A stretch of 64,000 nt of DNA from Sphingomonas sp. PP-F2F-G114-C0414. GTDB lineage: Bacteria; Pseudomonadota; Alphaproteobacteria; Sphingomonadales; Sphingomonadaceae. A program made the translations under genes and the position numbers. Positions 38,420 to 46,309 of the stretch are shown here, one piece after another. The stretch covers positions 372,001 through 436,000 of the forward strand of contig NZ_RCWT01000012.1 of NCBI RefSeq assembly GCF_003688595.1, in the 5' to 3' direction. The notes beneath the pieces are model-generated. The model was not told where the DNA came from, did not search any database, and was given only the letters and a program-made list of their open reading frames with translations. Numbering within the stretch: position 1 is the first letter of the stretch; the number at the start of each line of letters is the position of its first letter.

Positions 38420-38525
38420 ACCACCCCGGCGAAGGCCGGGGCCCAATTGGAAAGGTGGAAATAACGGAAAGCAGCGCTTCGTTATCGCCGTCCCCCAATT
38501 GGGCCCCGGCCTTCGCCGGGGTGGT
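38420..38525. repeat. palindromic repeat doublet, family B
   Basis: A convergent doublet with GGGGCCCAATTGG and CCAATTGGGCCCC inner arms. It is adjacent to a family A copy, as at 5027-5222. Confidence 0.85.
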
Positions 38526-38561
38526 GGTGTTGGTGGAGGGGGTGGCGTCCTTGGGCGTCCC

Positions 38562-39842
38562 TTACCCCAACGGCGCGTCGATCGACTTGGGCGGCTCGCT
38601 GAACCATTTCGGCCCAGCATCGGTCATGTGGAAACAATCCTCGATCCGCACGCCGTACCTCCCGGGAATGTAGACCCCCGGCTCGTCCGAGAAGCACATC
38701 CCCGCCGCCAGCCTGGTCGTCTCGCCGCGGACGAGGTTGACGGGTTCGTGGCCGTCCATGCCGATGCCGTGGCCGGTGCGATGCGACAGGCCGGGGAGCT
38801 TGTACCCCGGCCCGTAGCCGAGCGTTTCGTAATAGCGGCGGACCGCATCGTCGACGCTGCCGGCGGGTGCGCCGATCTTGGCCGCGGCGAACGCGATCTG
38901 CTGGCCGCGGGCGACCTGGTCCCAGGTCTTGCGCTGGTCGGCGGTCGCGGTGCCGTGGACCCAGGTGCGCGAGATGTCGGACTGATAGCCCTGCACGGTG
39001 CAGCCGCAGTCCATCAGCACGACCTGGCCGTCGGCGACGCGGTGGATCTCCCGGCTGCCGTGCGGATAGGCCGACGCCTCGCCGATCAGCGCAAGCGCGA
39101 ACTCGGGCGCGCCGCCGAGTTTCTTGGTCGCGGCGTTCATCAGCGCGCCGATCTCGGGGCCGGTCATGCCCTTCTCGACGCGCGGCTTCGTCCAGCGATA
39201 CGCGGCGAGCGTGACCTCGGTCGCGGCCTGCATCAACGCGATCTCGGCGGAGGTCTTGATCATACGGCAGGCGCGGACGACGGGGTCGGCGGACACGATC
39301 TTCGCATCGGGCAACACGCGCGCGAGCCCAGCATAGGCGAAGTAGCGCACCTCCGCCTCCAGGCCGACCGGCCGCGCGACGAGCTTCCGGTCGCGCAGGA
39401 AGCCGGCGACGACCGCGAGCGGGTTCTCGTCCTCCTGCCACACGCGGACCTCGGCGGGGACGGCGAGCGTCTCGCGCACCGACGGTTCCTCGAAGAACGG
39501 CGTGACGATGCACGGTTCGCCCTCGGCCGGGAGGATCGCCAGCGTCAGCCGCTCGCTCGTATGCCAGCGTACGCCGGTGAAGTAGATCATCGACGATCCC
39601 GGCTCGATCAGCACCGCGCCGATGCCCGCCGCCTTCATCAGCGATTGCGCGCGGAACAGCCGCGCGGCGCGTTCGGTGGCGTCGATCGGCCTGGTCATGC
39701 CGGTGATGTCGGACAGCGCCGACAGGTCCGGTTCGGCGGCGCGGAGGATCGCGCTGGTCGACAGCCACGGCGCCGCGATGGCGAGGCTCAGCAGGTCGCG
39801 GCGCGAGGGGCTGAAGGCGGGCTTGTGGCGTGCGGTCGACAT
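38562..39842 (-). CDS. M24 family metallopeptidase (Xaa-Pro peptidase), Tat-exported
   Basis: The 426-residue product has a pita-bread fold like Xaa-Pro aminopeptidase/creatinase. The metal ligands appear in order as VLMDCGCTVQGYQSDISRTW (two Asp), HRTGHGIGMDGHEP (His), CFSDEPGVYIPG (Glu) and GVRIEDCFHMT (Glu). The N-terminus carries a twin-arginine signal, SRRDLLSLAIAAPWLS, so folded, metal-loaded protein should be exported to the periplasm. The start at 39842 (MSTARHKPAF) is preferred over an ATG 12 codons upstream. It is divergent from the symporter gene. Confidence 0.92.
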   Translation of the reverse strand: MSTARHKPAFSPSRRDLLSLAIAAPWLSTSAILRAAEPDLSALSDITGMTRPIDATERAARLFRAQSLMKAAGIGAVLIEPGSSMIYFTGVRWHTSERLTLAILPAEGEPCIVTPFFEEPSVRETLAVPAEVRVWQEDENPLAVVAGFLRDRKLVARPVGLEAEVRYFAYAGLARVLPDAKIVSADPVVRACRMIKTSAEIALMQAATEVTLAAYRWTKPRVEKGMTGPEIGALMNAATKKLGGAPEFALALIGEASAYPHGSREIHRVADGQVVLMDCGCTVQGYQSDISRTWVHGTATADQRKTWDQVARGQQIAFAAAKIGAPAGSVDDAVRRYYETLGYGPGYKLPGLSHRTGHGIGMDGHEPVNLVRGETTRLAAGMCFSDEPGVYIPGRYGVRIEDCFHMTDAGPKWFSEPPKSIDAPLG

Positions 39843-39913
39843 CGCCGGACGATAGGGTCCTTGACCCGGGCGCCGCAATCCCCTTCCCTGTTCGCACTTC
39901 TCGGGAGCGATTA

Positions 39914-41251
39914 ATGGCCAAGCGGCTAACCTATTACATCTTGTTCGGCCTCGTCGCGGGGATGGTCGTCGGCTGGATCCTGAACGCGTCGATCGACGAC
40001 GGCACGGCCCAGTCCGCCGAACGGCTGAAGGACATCGCGGGCTATTTCTCGATCGTGACGACGCTGTTCCTGCGGCTGATCAAGATGATCATCGCGCCTT
40101 TGGTGTTCTCGACGCTGGTCGTCGGCATCGCGCATATGGGCGACACCGGCGCGCTCGGGCGGGTCGGATTGCGCAGCCTCGGCTGGTTCATCTGCGCGAG
40201 TTTGTTGTCGCTCACCCTGGGCCTGATCCTCGTCAACGTGTTGCAGCCGGGCGTCGGCCTCGCGCTCGCGATCCCGCCGGCGACCGCGTCGAGCGGCGTC
40301 GACCGCGCGGCGTTCGATCTCGCCAAGTTCATCACGCATATCGTCCCCGATTCGATGATCGCGGCGATGGCGGGGAACGAGATCCTGCAGATCGTCGTGT
40401 TCTCGGTGTTCGTCGGCGTCGCGATCACCGCGGTCGGCGAGAAGGCCGCGCCACTGGTGAAGGCGATCGAGGCGCTGGTCGCAGTGATGCTCCAGATCAC
40501 CAACTACGTGATGCGGTTCGCGCCGTTCGCGGTGTTCGCGGCGGTGACCGCGACGCTTGCCGAGCGGGGGCCGACGATCCTCGGGCAGCTCGGCTATTTC
40601 ATGCTGAGCTTCTATATTGGGCTCGCGCTGCTGTGGGCGGTGCTGATCGGGATCGCGTTCCTGCTGATCGGACCGCGGACGCGGTTGCTGGTGCGGTATA
40701 TCCGCGATCCGTTGATCCTGGCGTTCTCGGCGGCATCGTCGGAGGCGGCATATCCGCGGACGCTGGAGGCGCTCGACCGGTTCGGCGTGCCGCCGCGGAT
40801 CGCGAGCTTCGTGCTGCCGCTGGGCTATTCGTTCAATCTCGACGGGTCGATGATGTACATGACGTTCGCGTCGCTGTTCATCGCGCAGGCCTACGGCATC
40901 CACATGCCGATCGGGCAGCAGATCGCGATGCTGCTGGTGCTGATGGTGACGTCGAAGGGCATCGCAGGCGTACCGCGGGCGTCGCTGGTGGTGATCGCGG
41001 GGACGTTGTCGATGTTCAACATCCCGGAGGCGGGGATCCTGCTGATCCTGGCGGTGGATCATTTTCTCGACATGGGGCGGTCGGCGACGAACGTGATCGG
41101 GAATGCAGTGGCGGCGACCGTGGTGGCGAAATGGGAGGGCGGGCTCGACGAGCGTGAGCCGGCCGATCGTGATCCGCCGGTTGCGCCGACCGGGCATGGG
41201 CCGAAGACCAACGTGGACAGCTATGAGAAGATTACGCCTGGGCAGGCTTAG
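39914..41251 (+). CDS. dicarboxylate/amino acid:cation symporter (DAACS)
   Basis: The 445-residue product is a DctA/GltP-type symporter in the inner membrane with about eight transmembrane helices and two re-entrant loops. Signatures are FLRLIKMIIAPLVFSTLVVG, SAASSEAAYPRTLEAL (the serine-rich loop), and PLGYSFNLDGSMMYMTFASL with the NLDG motif; DHFLDMGRSATNVIGNAVAA binds substrate and cation. GGGAG precedes the ATG. The substrate (C4-dicarboxylate, glutamate or aspartate) is not fixed by sequence alone. Confidence 0.94.
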   Translation: MAKRLTYYILFGLVAGMVVGWILNASIDDGTAQSAERLKDIAGYFSIVTTLFLRLIKMIIAPLVFSTLVVGIAHMGDTGALGRVGLRSLGWFICASLLSLTLGLILVNVLQPGVGLALAIPPATASSGVDRAAFDLAKFITHIVPDSMIAAMAGNEILQIVVFSVFVGVAITAVGEKAAPLVKAIEALVAVMLQITNYVMRFAPFAVFAAVTATLAERGPTILGQLGYFMLSFYIGLALLWAVLIGIAFLLIGPRTRLLVRYIRDPLILAFSAASSEAAYPRTLEALDRFGVPPRIASFVLPLGYSFNLDGSMMYMTFASLFIAQAYGIHMPIGQQIAMLLVLMVTSKGIAGVPRASLVVIAGTLSMFNIPEAGILLILAVDHFLDMGRSATNVIGNAVAATVVAKWEGGLDEREPADRDPPVAPTGHGPKTNVDSYEKITPGQA

Positions 41252-41287
41252 ACGCTCTATTTATCGGGGGTGACGCCTCCCCTCTTA

Positions 41288-41370
41288 CGTCATCCCAGCG
41301 AACGCTGGGATCCAGAGCCACGAGCGCCGATGTCTGTGGCTCTGGATCCTGGGTCGAGCCCAGGATGACG
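41288..41370. repeat. palindromic repeat doublet, family C variant
   Basis: CGTCATCCCAGCGAACGCTG and TCGAGCCCAGGATGACG with inner GGATCCAGAGCC and GGCTCTGGATCC. The outer arms are changed relative to other family C copies. It lies between convergent symporter and GST genes. Confidence 0.8.
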
Positions 41371-41407
41371 GAGGGGTTCGGATACCTTCGGACCCTATCG
41401 CGGCGGG

Positions 41408-42031
41408 TCAGGCGTACGCGTAGGGGCCGCCCTTTTTTAGGCCGGCCTGATAGGCAGGTCGTGCGTGGACCTTTGCCAGCCATGCGATCGTCGCGGGGCG
41501 CGACTCGTTCAGGCCGCCGCGACTGCGCGCGGCTTCGACGGGGAAGCTCATCATGATGTCCGCGGCGGTCATCTCGACGCCGGCAAACCAGGGGCGCTGT
41601 GACAGCTCAGATTCGACATAGTCGAGGTGGACGTCGATCATCGGCTGAATCTTCTTGGTCGCTGCCTTCCCCAGGATCGGAATGCGCGCGAGGACGAGCT
41701 TCAGGAGCAGCGGCGGCATCATCGAGCCTTCGGCGTAGTGGAGCCAGAAGCGGTAGCGCAGTGCGTCGGCGCGGTTGGCCGGGGCGCCGAGCTTGCCGTC
41801 CGCCTTGTCGACGAGATATTCGACGATCGCGCCCGTTTCGGCGACCACCTGGCCATCATCTTCGATCACGGGCGACTTGCCGAGCGGATGGACCTTCTTG
41901 AGTTCGGGCGGGGCGAGCATCGTTGCCTTGTCCCGCTCGTAGCGCTTGATCTCATAGGGGAGGCCGAGTTCCTCGAGCATCCACAGGATCCGCTGCGATC
42001 GCGAGTTTTCGAGGTGGTGGACGATGATCAT
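41408..42031 (-). CDS. glutathione S-transferase family protein
   Basis: The 207-residue product has the GST N-terminal domain MIIVHHLENSRSQRILWMLE, with a Ser in NSRS at the catalytic position, and KKVHPLGKSPVIEDDGQVVAE with the cis-Pro and acidic loop. Its C-terminal helical domain contains PWFAGVEMTAADIMMSFPVE, the usual N-capping box region. The pattern resembles the fungal/bacterial GTT-like GSTs. It lies 17 bp after the methyltransferase gene on the same strand, so the two may be cotranscribed. Confidence 0.9.
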   Translation of the reverse strand: MIIVHHLENSRSQRILWMLEELGLPYEIKRYERDKATMLAPPELKKVHPLGKSPVIEDDGQVVAETGAIVEYLVDKADGKLGAPANRADALRYRFWLHYAEGSMMPPLLLKLVLARIPILGKAATKKIQPMIDVHLDYVESELSQRPWFAGVEMTAADIMMSFPVEAARSRGGLNESRPATIAWLAKVHARPAYQAGLKKGGPYAYA

Positions 42032-42048
42032 GCTGAGCCCCCTGTTTT

Positions 42049-42885
42049 CTATTCGGACGATTTGCGCGCAGTCCAGATCCAGGCGGCGGCGGGGAATTCC
42101 ACCGTGTCACCGTGTCGGTACCGGTCACAGACCTGGGTGAGACGCGCGATGTGGCGCTCGCGTTCCTCGGGGGCGGCGTCGCGGATGGCGGAGGCGGCTG
42201 GGCCGATGCGGCGGAAATAGTCGACGGCGTCGGTTACAGGATCGGCGCCCTCCCCTGCTCGGTAGGCGAATTCGACACGCTCGGGTGACGCGACATGCCA
42301 GCCCGATTTCTCGAGGATGCTCGCGACGTAGGTCGGGTCGGCGAAAGCGAAGGGGCCGGGTGCGGTGGTTGCTGGCGCGTCGGCATTGCCGCCCGTCGCG
42401 GTGATGGTTTCGGTGGCCCAGCGGTTGGCCGCGCGGTCGGCGAAACAGGAGAAGACTAGCGCCGCGTCGGGAGCGGCGGCTTCGGCTAATGTCGTGAAGG
42501 CGGCGACGGGGTCGGCGAAGAACATGACGCCGTGGCGCGAGACGTAGAGGTCGATTGGCGCGTGGTTCAGGGCGGCGGCGGTGATGTCCGCGCACTCGAA
42601 GCGGGCGTTGGATACGGTTTTGGCGCGGTGTTTGGCGATCTCGATCAGGTTTGGTGAGAGATCTATGCCGGTTATCTGCGCGTTCGGGAGCGCTTGCGCG
42701 GTGGCTAACGCGGTCGCTCCGGCGCCGCAGCCTATATCGATGATCTTGCGGGTTTGGGGGGTGGGGGCGGTGAGGATCGCGGCGTTCAGATGCGGGGTCA
42801 AGTTGGTGAAGCTGCGGTCGGTTCGACGCCATTCCTCGGCCCAGACGTCGCCTATTCTGCCGGTCCAGTCGTAGGCGGTGGTCAT
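42049..42885 (-). CDS. class I SAM-dependent methyltransferase
   Basis: The 278-residue product has motif I IIDIGCGAGATALATA near residue 50, an acidic residue after strand 2 in ITGIDLSPNLIEIAKH, and the motif II/III region DLYVSRHGVMFFADPVAAF. The fold is that of small-molecule methyltransferases such as UbiE-like enzymes; no substrate can be named. The start at 42885 gives MTTAYDWTGRIGDVWAEEW, typical for this group. Upstream in-frame extension is repeat-derived and rejected. A tandem GAAGTATAG pair lies at 42932. Confidence 0.88.
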   Translation of the reverse strand: MTTAYDWTGRIGDVWAEEWRRTDRSFTNLTPHLNAAILTAPTPQTRKIIDIGCGAGATALATAQALPNAQITGIDLSPNLIEIAKHRAKTVSNARFECADITAAALNHAPIDLYVSRHGVMFFADPVAAFTTLAEAAAPDAALVFSCFADRAANRWATETITATGGNADAPATTAPGPFAFADPTYVASILEKSGWHVASPERVEFAYRAGEGADPVTDAVDYFRRIGPAASAIRDAAPEERERHIARLTQVCDRYRHGDTVEFPAAAWIWTARKSSE

Positions 42886-43015
42886 GGGCTGGGGTGCTTT
42901 TTCGGTTGCGGTCGGGGCGGTGGTTAGGAGTGAAGTATAGGAAGTATAGACGCTGGTGACGGTTTGGCGTTGCAGGATTTCGAGGCTTTCCCGAGCCCGT
43001 TGCGTCGCTCGTCCT

Positions 43016-43072
43016 TGTTTCCCCGCGAAGGCGGGGATCCAGACTGGGCTCCCGCCTTCGCGGGAGAACAAG
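43016..43072. repeat. palindromic repeat, family A
   Basis: TTTCCCCGCGAAGGCGGGGA and TCCCGCCTTCGCGGGAGAAC around CCAGACTGGG. It lies in the 485-bp gene-free gap 42886-43370 between the methyltransferase and recA genes. Confidence 0.85.
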
Positions 43073-43171
43073 AGGGTGCAAGATATCAAGCGTACATGGG
43101 CGTGTTGCCAAACACAGAGTGGATGATTCAACAAGGCTTGGCTTGGCACAGGACTCTGTTTGCGGGGTCAT

Positions 43172-43202
43172 ACCAATTGGGCCCCGGCCTTCGCTGGGGT
43201 GG
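43172..43202. repeat. single-arm palindromic repeat, family B
   Basis: CCAATTGGGCCCCGGCCTTC followed by GCTGGGGTGG is one unit of the family B doublet, with one changed base and no partner unit nearby. Confidence 0.7.
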
Positions 43203-43310
43203 TGCCGTGGGTAGATTGGCGCGGTGTTGGTTTACCACGCGTTTGAATCATCGGCCGCGCATATGCTCGGCCACGATGATCCATGTACTACGCATCATGT
43301 CCCGCGTGCC

Positions 43311-43361
43311 CCCTCCCATTGCGGAGGCAATGGGCCCCTCCCTCTCCCCTGAGGGAGAGGG
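43311..43361. repeat. short palindromic repeat, family D
   Basis: CCCCTCCCATTGCGGAGGCAATGGGC is followed by CTCCCTCTCCCCTGAGGGAG. The two adjacent hairpins end 10 bp from the recA stop and may help end recA transcription. Confidence 0.65.
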
Positions 43362-43370
43362 AACGTAGGG

Positions 43371-44444
43371 TTACGCGTCGTCGCCTTCTTCGGGGCCAGC
43401 CATCATTTCCTCGGCGACCTTATCGGTGCGCGCGCGGATCTGCTTTTCGAGGCGGTCGGCGGTTTCGGGGTTGTCCTTGAGGAACGTCTTCGAGTTCTCG
43501 CGGCCCTGGCCGAGGCGCACGCTGTCATAGCTGAACCAGGCGCCGGACTTCTCGACCAGGCCCGCCTTCACGCCGAGATCGAGGATCTCGCCGAGCTTCG
43601 AGACGCCCTGCCCGTACATGATGTCGAACTCGACCTGCTTGAACGGCGGGGCGACCTTGTTCTTGACGACCTTCACGCGGGTCTGGTTGCCCGTCACCTC
43701 TTCGCCGGCCTTGATCGCGCCGATGCGACGGATGTCGAGACGGACCGAGGCGTAGAACTTCAGCGCGTTGCCGCCCGTCGTCGTCTCGGGGTTGCCGTAC
43801 ATGACGCCGATCTTCATGCGGAGCTGGTTGATGAAGATCACCATGCAGCGCGAGCGGCTGATCGAACCAGTGAGCTTGCGCAACGACTGCGACATCAAGC
43901 GGGCCTGGAGGCCGACATGGCTGTCGCCCATCTCGCCTTCGATTTCGGCACGCGGCACGAGCGCCGCGACCGAGTCGACGACGAGTACGTCGATCGCGTT
44001 TGAGCGGACCAGCGTGTCGACGATCTCGAGCGCCTGCTCGCCGGTGTCGGGCTGCGAGACGATCAGCTCGTCGATGTTGACGCCGAGCTTCTTGGCATAG
44101 ACCGGGTCGAGCGCGTGCTCGGCATCGACGAACGCCGCGGTGCCGCCGCCCTTCTGCGCTTCGGCGATCACGTGGAGCGCGAGCGTGGTCTTGCCCGAGC
44201 TTTCCGGACCGTAGATCTCGATCACGCGGCCGCGCGGCAGGCCGCCGACGCCGAGCGCGATATCGAGCCCGAGCGAGCCGGTCGAGATGACCTCGACCTG
44301 CATGGTTTCCTTGGAGCCCAGGCGCATTGCCGAGCCCTTGCCGAAGGCGCGGTCGATCTGCGCGAGCGCGGCGTCGAGCGCCTTCTGCCGGTCGTTCGTT
44401 GCGGTTGCCATGCCGGTGTCGATCACTTTCAGATTAGCGGCCAT
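43371..44444 (-). CDS. recA: recombinase RecA
   Basis: RecA is the strand-exchange ATPase of homologous recombination and the co-protease that triggers LexA cleavage. The 357-residue product has the Walker A loop [29 protein letters not shown] Walker B ([18 protein letters not shown]), and the DNA-binding loops around [12 protein letters not shown] and [19 protein letters not shown]. An acidic C-terminus (AGPEEGDDA) is typical. The start at 44444 ([11 protein letters not shown]) fits sphingomonad RecA; an internal ATG at 44411 is possible. The SOS box at 44523-44537 lies about 80 bp upstream. Confidence 0.98.
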   Translation of the reverse strand: MAANLKVIDTGMATATNDRQKALDAALAQIDRAFGKGSAMRLGSKETMQVEVISTGSLGLDIALGVGGLPRGRVIEIYGPESSGKTTLALHVIAEAQKGGGTAAFVDAEHALDPVYAKKLGVNIDELIVSQPDTGEQALEIVDTLVRSNAIDVLVVDSVAALVPRAEIEGEMGDSHVGLQARLMSQSLRKLTGSISRSRCMVIFINQLRMKIGVMYGNPETTTGGNALKFYASVRLDIRRIGAIKAGEEVTGNQTRVKVVKNKVAPPFKQVEFDIMYGQGVSKLGEILDLGVKAGLVEKSGAWFSYDSVRLGQGRENSKTFLKDNPETADRLEKQIRARTDKVAEEMMAGPEEGDDA

Positions 44445-44522
44445 CGAATATGCTCCCATCGCTAAAGCAAGCGCGCGTGCCATTCAACGCGTCAAACACC
44501 ATGTATTCTCTTTGTTCTTTTG

Positions 44523-44537
44523 GAACAAGTGGGGAAC
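44523..44537 (-). promoter_or_regulatory. LexA SOS box of recA
   Basis: On the minus strand the site reads GTTCCCCACTTGTTC, an exact GTTC-N7-GTTC, the direct-repeat LexA box of alphaproteobacteria. Its place about 80 bp before the recA start supports LexA control. Confidence 0.88.
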
Positions 44538-44710
44538 GGTTGGTTTTCTGGAAAAGGTGGACGTTTGGCAACGGCCGCGATTGGTTGCCGAGCCTAGTCA
44601 TGCGGGGCTTGGTCCAGCATCCACCGTTCCGCGCTCGTCGACCATTGAGTCCGCGGAGCGCTGGCCCTCTGAACACGGCGGTGGCTGTCCCTTGCGCGCA
44701 AGTAAGACAT

Positions 44711-44765
44711 GTCTCCCCGCGAAGGCGGGGATCCAGACTGGGCTCCCGCCTTCGCGGGAGAACAA
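44711..44765. repeat. palindromic repeat, family A
   Basis: TCTCCCCGCGAAGGCGGGGA and TCCCGCCTTCGCGGGAGAAC around CCAGACTGGG. It lies in the 615-bp gap 44445-45059 between recA and ispE, where only the SOS box and repeats are seen. Confidence 0.85.
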
Positions 44766-44961
44766 GGGAAGGGCGTGATGCCGTATGACTGCGGACTCAC
44801 ACGTGTTCGAAGGGGATAAGTGCCGAACACGTCTGAGATGACGAGATGGGCCGGGCAGAGTTTGGTCGAGAACGGTTCCGGTTGTTCGAGCGCGGGTTTG
44901 GCGGCGATCGACTCATCGATGGTGTCGGGAACTGGTTGTGACGGGCGGTTTCGTTTGGCGC

Positions 44962-44990
44962 TCTGGATCCTGACTTTCGTCAGGATGACG
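44962..44990. repeat. single-arm palindromic repeat, family C
   Basis: CTGGATCCTGACTTTCGTCA followed by GGATGACG is one half of a family C doublet without its partner. Confidence 0.75.
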
Positions 44991-45059
44991 GGCGGTGGCG
45001 GCGCGGTGGCGGCGCGGTGGCGTGGGCGACGATCAGATGCCGGGATGCGGGCCGATCGA

Positions 45060-45980
45060 TCAGGCGAGGGTTGTCGCGAGCGTCCACCAGCCTTTGGCTT
45101 GGGCGGCGGTGGCGGCGGTGTTTCTGGTTTCGGGAGTTTCGAACAGGGCGAAGCAGGTGGCGCCGGAGCCGGACATTCTGGACAGGAGGACGCCGTGCGC
45201 CTTGTCGAGGAGGGTGCGGACTTCGGCGATTGCGGGGGCGAGGGCCAGCGCGGGGCGTTCCAGGTCGTTGCGGCCTTCAAGCGCGCGGTCGAGGAGATTG
45301 CCTTCGGGGATCGGGCCTAGGTCGTGGCCGTCCCAGGTCTTGAAGACGGCGGCGGTGGAGACCGCGACGCCTGGGTTTACGAGCAGGAGGGGCGTGCCGG
45401 ACAGGCCTTCGAGGGTGGTGAGGGTGTCGCCTTTGCCAGTGCCTAGCGTGGTGCGGTTGGCCAGGCAGGCGGGGACGTCGGCGCCGAGCTTTGCGGCGAT
45501 GTCGTGGAGGCGGGGGTCGGTTGGGGGGACGCCGTGGAGGCGGGCCAGTGCGCGGAGCGTGGCGGCGGCGTCGGCTGAGCCTCCGCCTATGCCCGAGGCG
45601 ATGGGGAGGTGCTTTTCTAGGGTTATGGCGTGGTGGGCTTCTGGGGCGAAGGCGGTGGTGAAGGCGTCTGCTGCGGCGGTTACGAGGTTGCCTTGCCAGG
45701 GGGCGTTGCCTGGAGTGGCGCTGGACGAGCGCGGTGCTTCGTCATTGTCCGTTCCCAATTGGGCCCCGGCCTTCGCCGGGGGGGTGTTTGGGAGGAGGGC
45801 TGCGGCGAAGGGGCCGGTTATGGTGAAGCTGTTAGTTTGGGCGGGTTCTACCGTGATCAGGTCGCCGTCGGTGGCGAAGGCGAAGAGCGTTTCGAGGTCG
45901 TGGTAGCCGTCGGGGCGGCGGCGGCGGACGTGGAGGGCCAGGTTGATCTTGGCGGAGGCGGGTTCGGTGATGGCGGGCAT
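45060..45980 (-). CDS. ispE: 4-diphosphocytidyl-2-C-methyl-D-erythritol kinase, with repeat-derived insert
   Basis: IspE phosphorylates CDP-methylerythritol in the MEP isoprenoid pathway. The 306-residue product has the GHMP-kinase pattern: SAKINLALHVRRRRPDGYHD at the N-terminus, the ATP loop LPIASGIGGGSADAAATLRA, and GADVPACL, then RMSGSGATCFALFE. Residues about 62-95, from [13 protein letters not shown] on, do not look like IspE. They contain a family B repeat half (45754-45784) read in frame, located between FTITGPFAAAL and NLVTAAADAF. The insert is probably a surface loop, since catalytic motifs on both sides are intact. Confidence 0.93.
   Translation of the reverse strand: MPAITEPASAKINLALHVRRRRPDGYHDLETLFAFATDGDLITVEPAQTNSFTITGPFAAALLPNTPPAKAGAQLGTDNDEAPRSSSATPGNAPWQGNLVTAAADAFTTAFAPEAHHAITLEKHLPIASGIGGGSADAAATLRALARLHGVPPTDPRLHDIAAKLGADVPACLANRTTLGTGKGDTLTTLEGLSGTPLLLVNPGVAVSTAAVFKTWDGHDLGPIPEGNLLDRALEGRNDLERPALALAPAIAEVRTLLDKAHGVLLSRMSGSGATCFALFETPETRNTAATAAQAKGWWTLATTLA
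45754..45784 (-). repeat. family B repeat half translated inside ispE
   Basis: On the plus strand CCCAATTGGGCCCCGGCCTT continues CGCCGGGGGG. The ispE frame reads it as [10 protein letters not shown]. It interrupts an otherwise conserved region. Confidence 0.82.
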
Positions 45981-46058
45981 TGGGGGTCTCGGGAGTTGGC
46001 AGCGAAGGGGTCTAGCGCAGCTTAGCGTAATACGCGTGATGTCCGCGGGTTTAAGCGC

Positions 46059-46139
46059 GTCATCCTGACGAAAGTCAGGATCCAGGGTAACGATTGGTAC
46101 CGTGCTTGGCTCTGGATCCTGACTTTCGTCAGGATGACG
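46059..46139. repeat. palindromic repeat doublet, family C
   Basis: CGTCATCCTGACGAAAGTCA and TGACTTTCGTCAGGATGACG face each other. It lies in the 329-bp gap 45981-46309 between ispE and the TPR gene. That gap also holds a loose CTTCCCTCTTCCGGTGGGAG hairpin and no gene. Confidence 0.85.
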
Positions 46140-46309
46140 GCGGACCTGAGGTGCCGTGCACCTCGCTAGTTGCTGGCGTTGTCACGATCTTCCGTGGCTC
46201 GTCCGCCACTCAAATTCGTTGTGATCTCGCGAAGCGGCCCCTTTGCCGTCAACTCGTCTGCCCTCCCCATGCCTGCGGGCCCCTTCCCTCTTCCGGTGGG
46301 AGAGGGGTT

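Noticed and set aside
38250..38498. 83-codon upstream extension of alaS
   Set aside because: It consists of family A and B repeats in frame, and AlaRS starts at the conserved [11 protein letters not shown].
42932..42949. Tandem GAAGTATAG pair upstream of the methyltransferase
   Set aside because: Only two 9-bp copies with no further symmetry; too weak to call an operator.
42886..43149. Upstream extension of the methyltransferase gene
   Set aside because: The extra residues come from a family A repeat, and the conserved methyltransferase start MTTAYDWTGRIG lies at 42885.
44538..45059. Possible RNA gene in the recA-ispE gap
   Set aside because: No tRNA cloverleaf, CCA end or known RNA motif could be seen; the visible structure is repeats of families A and C.
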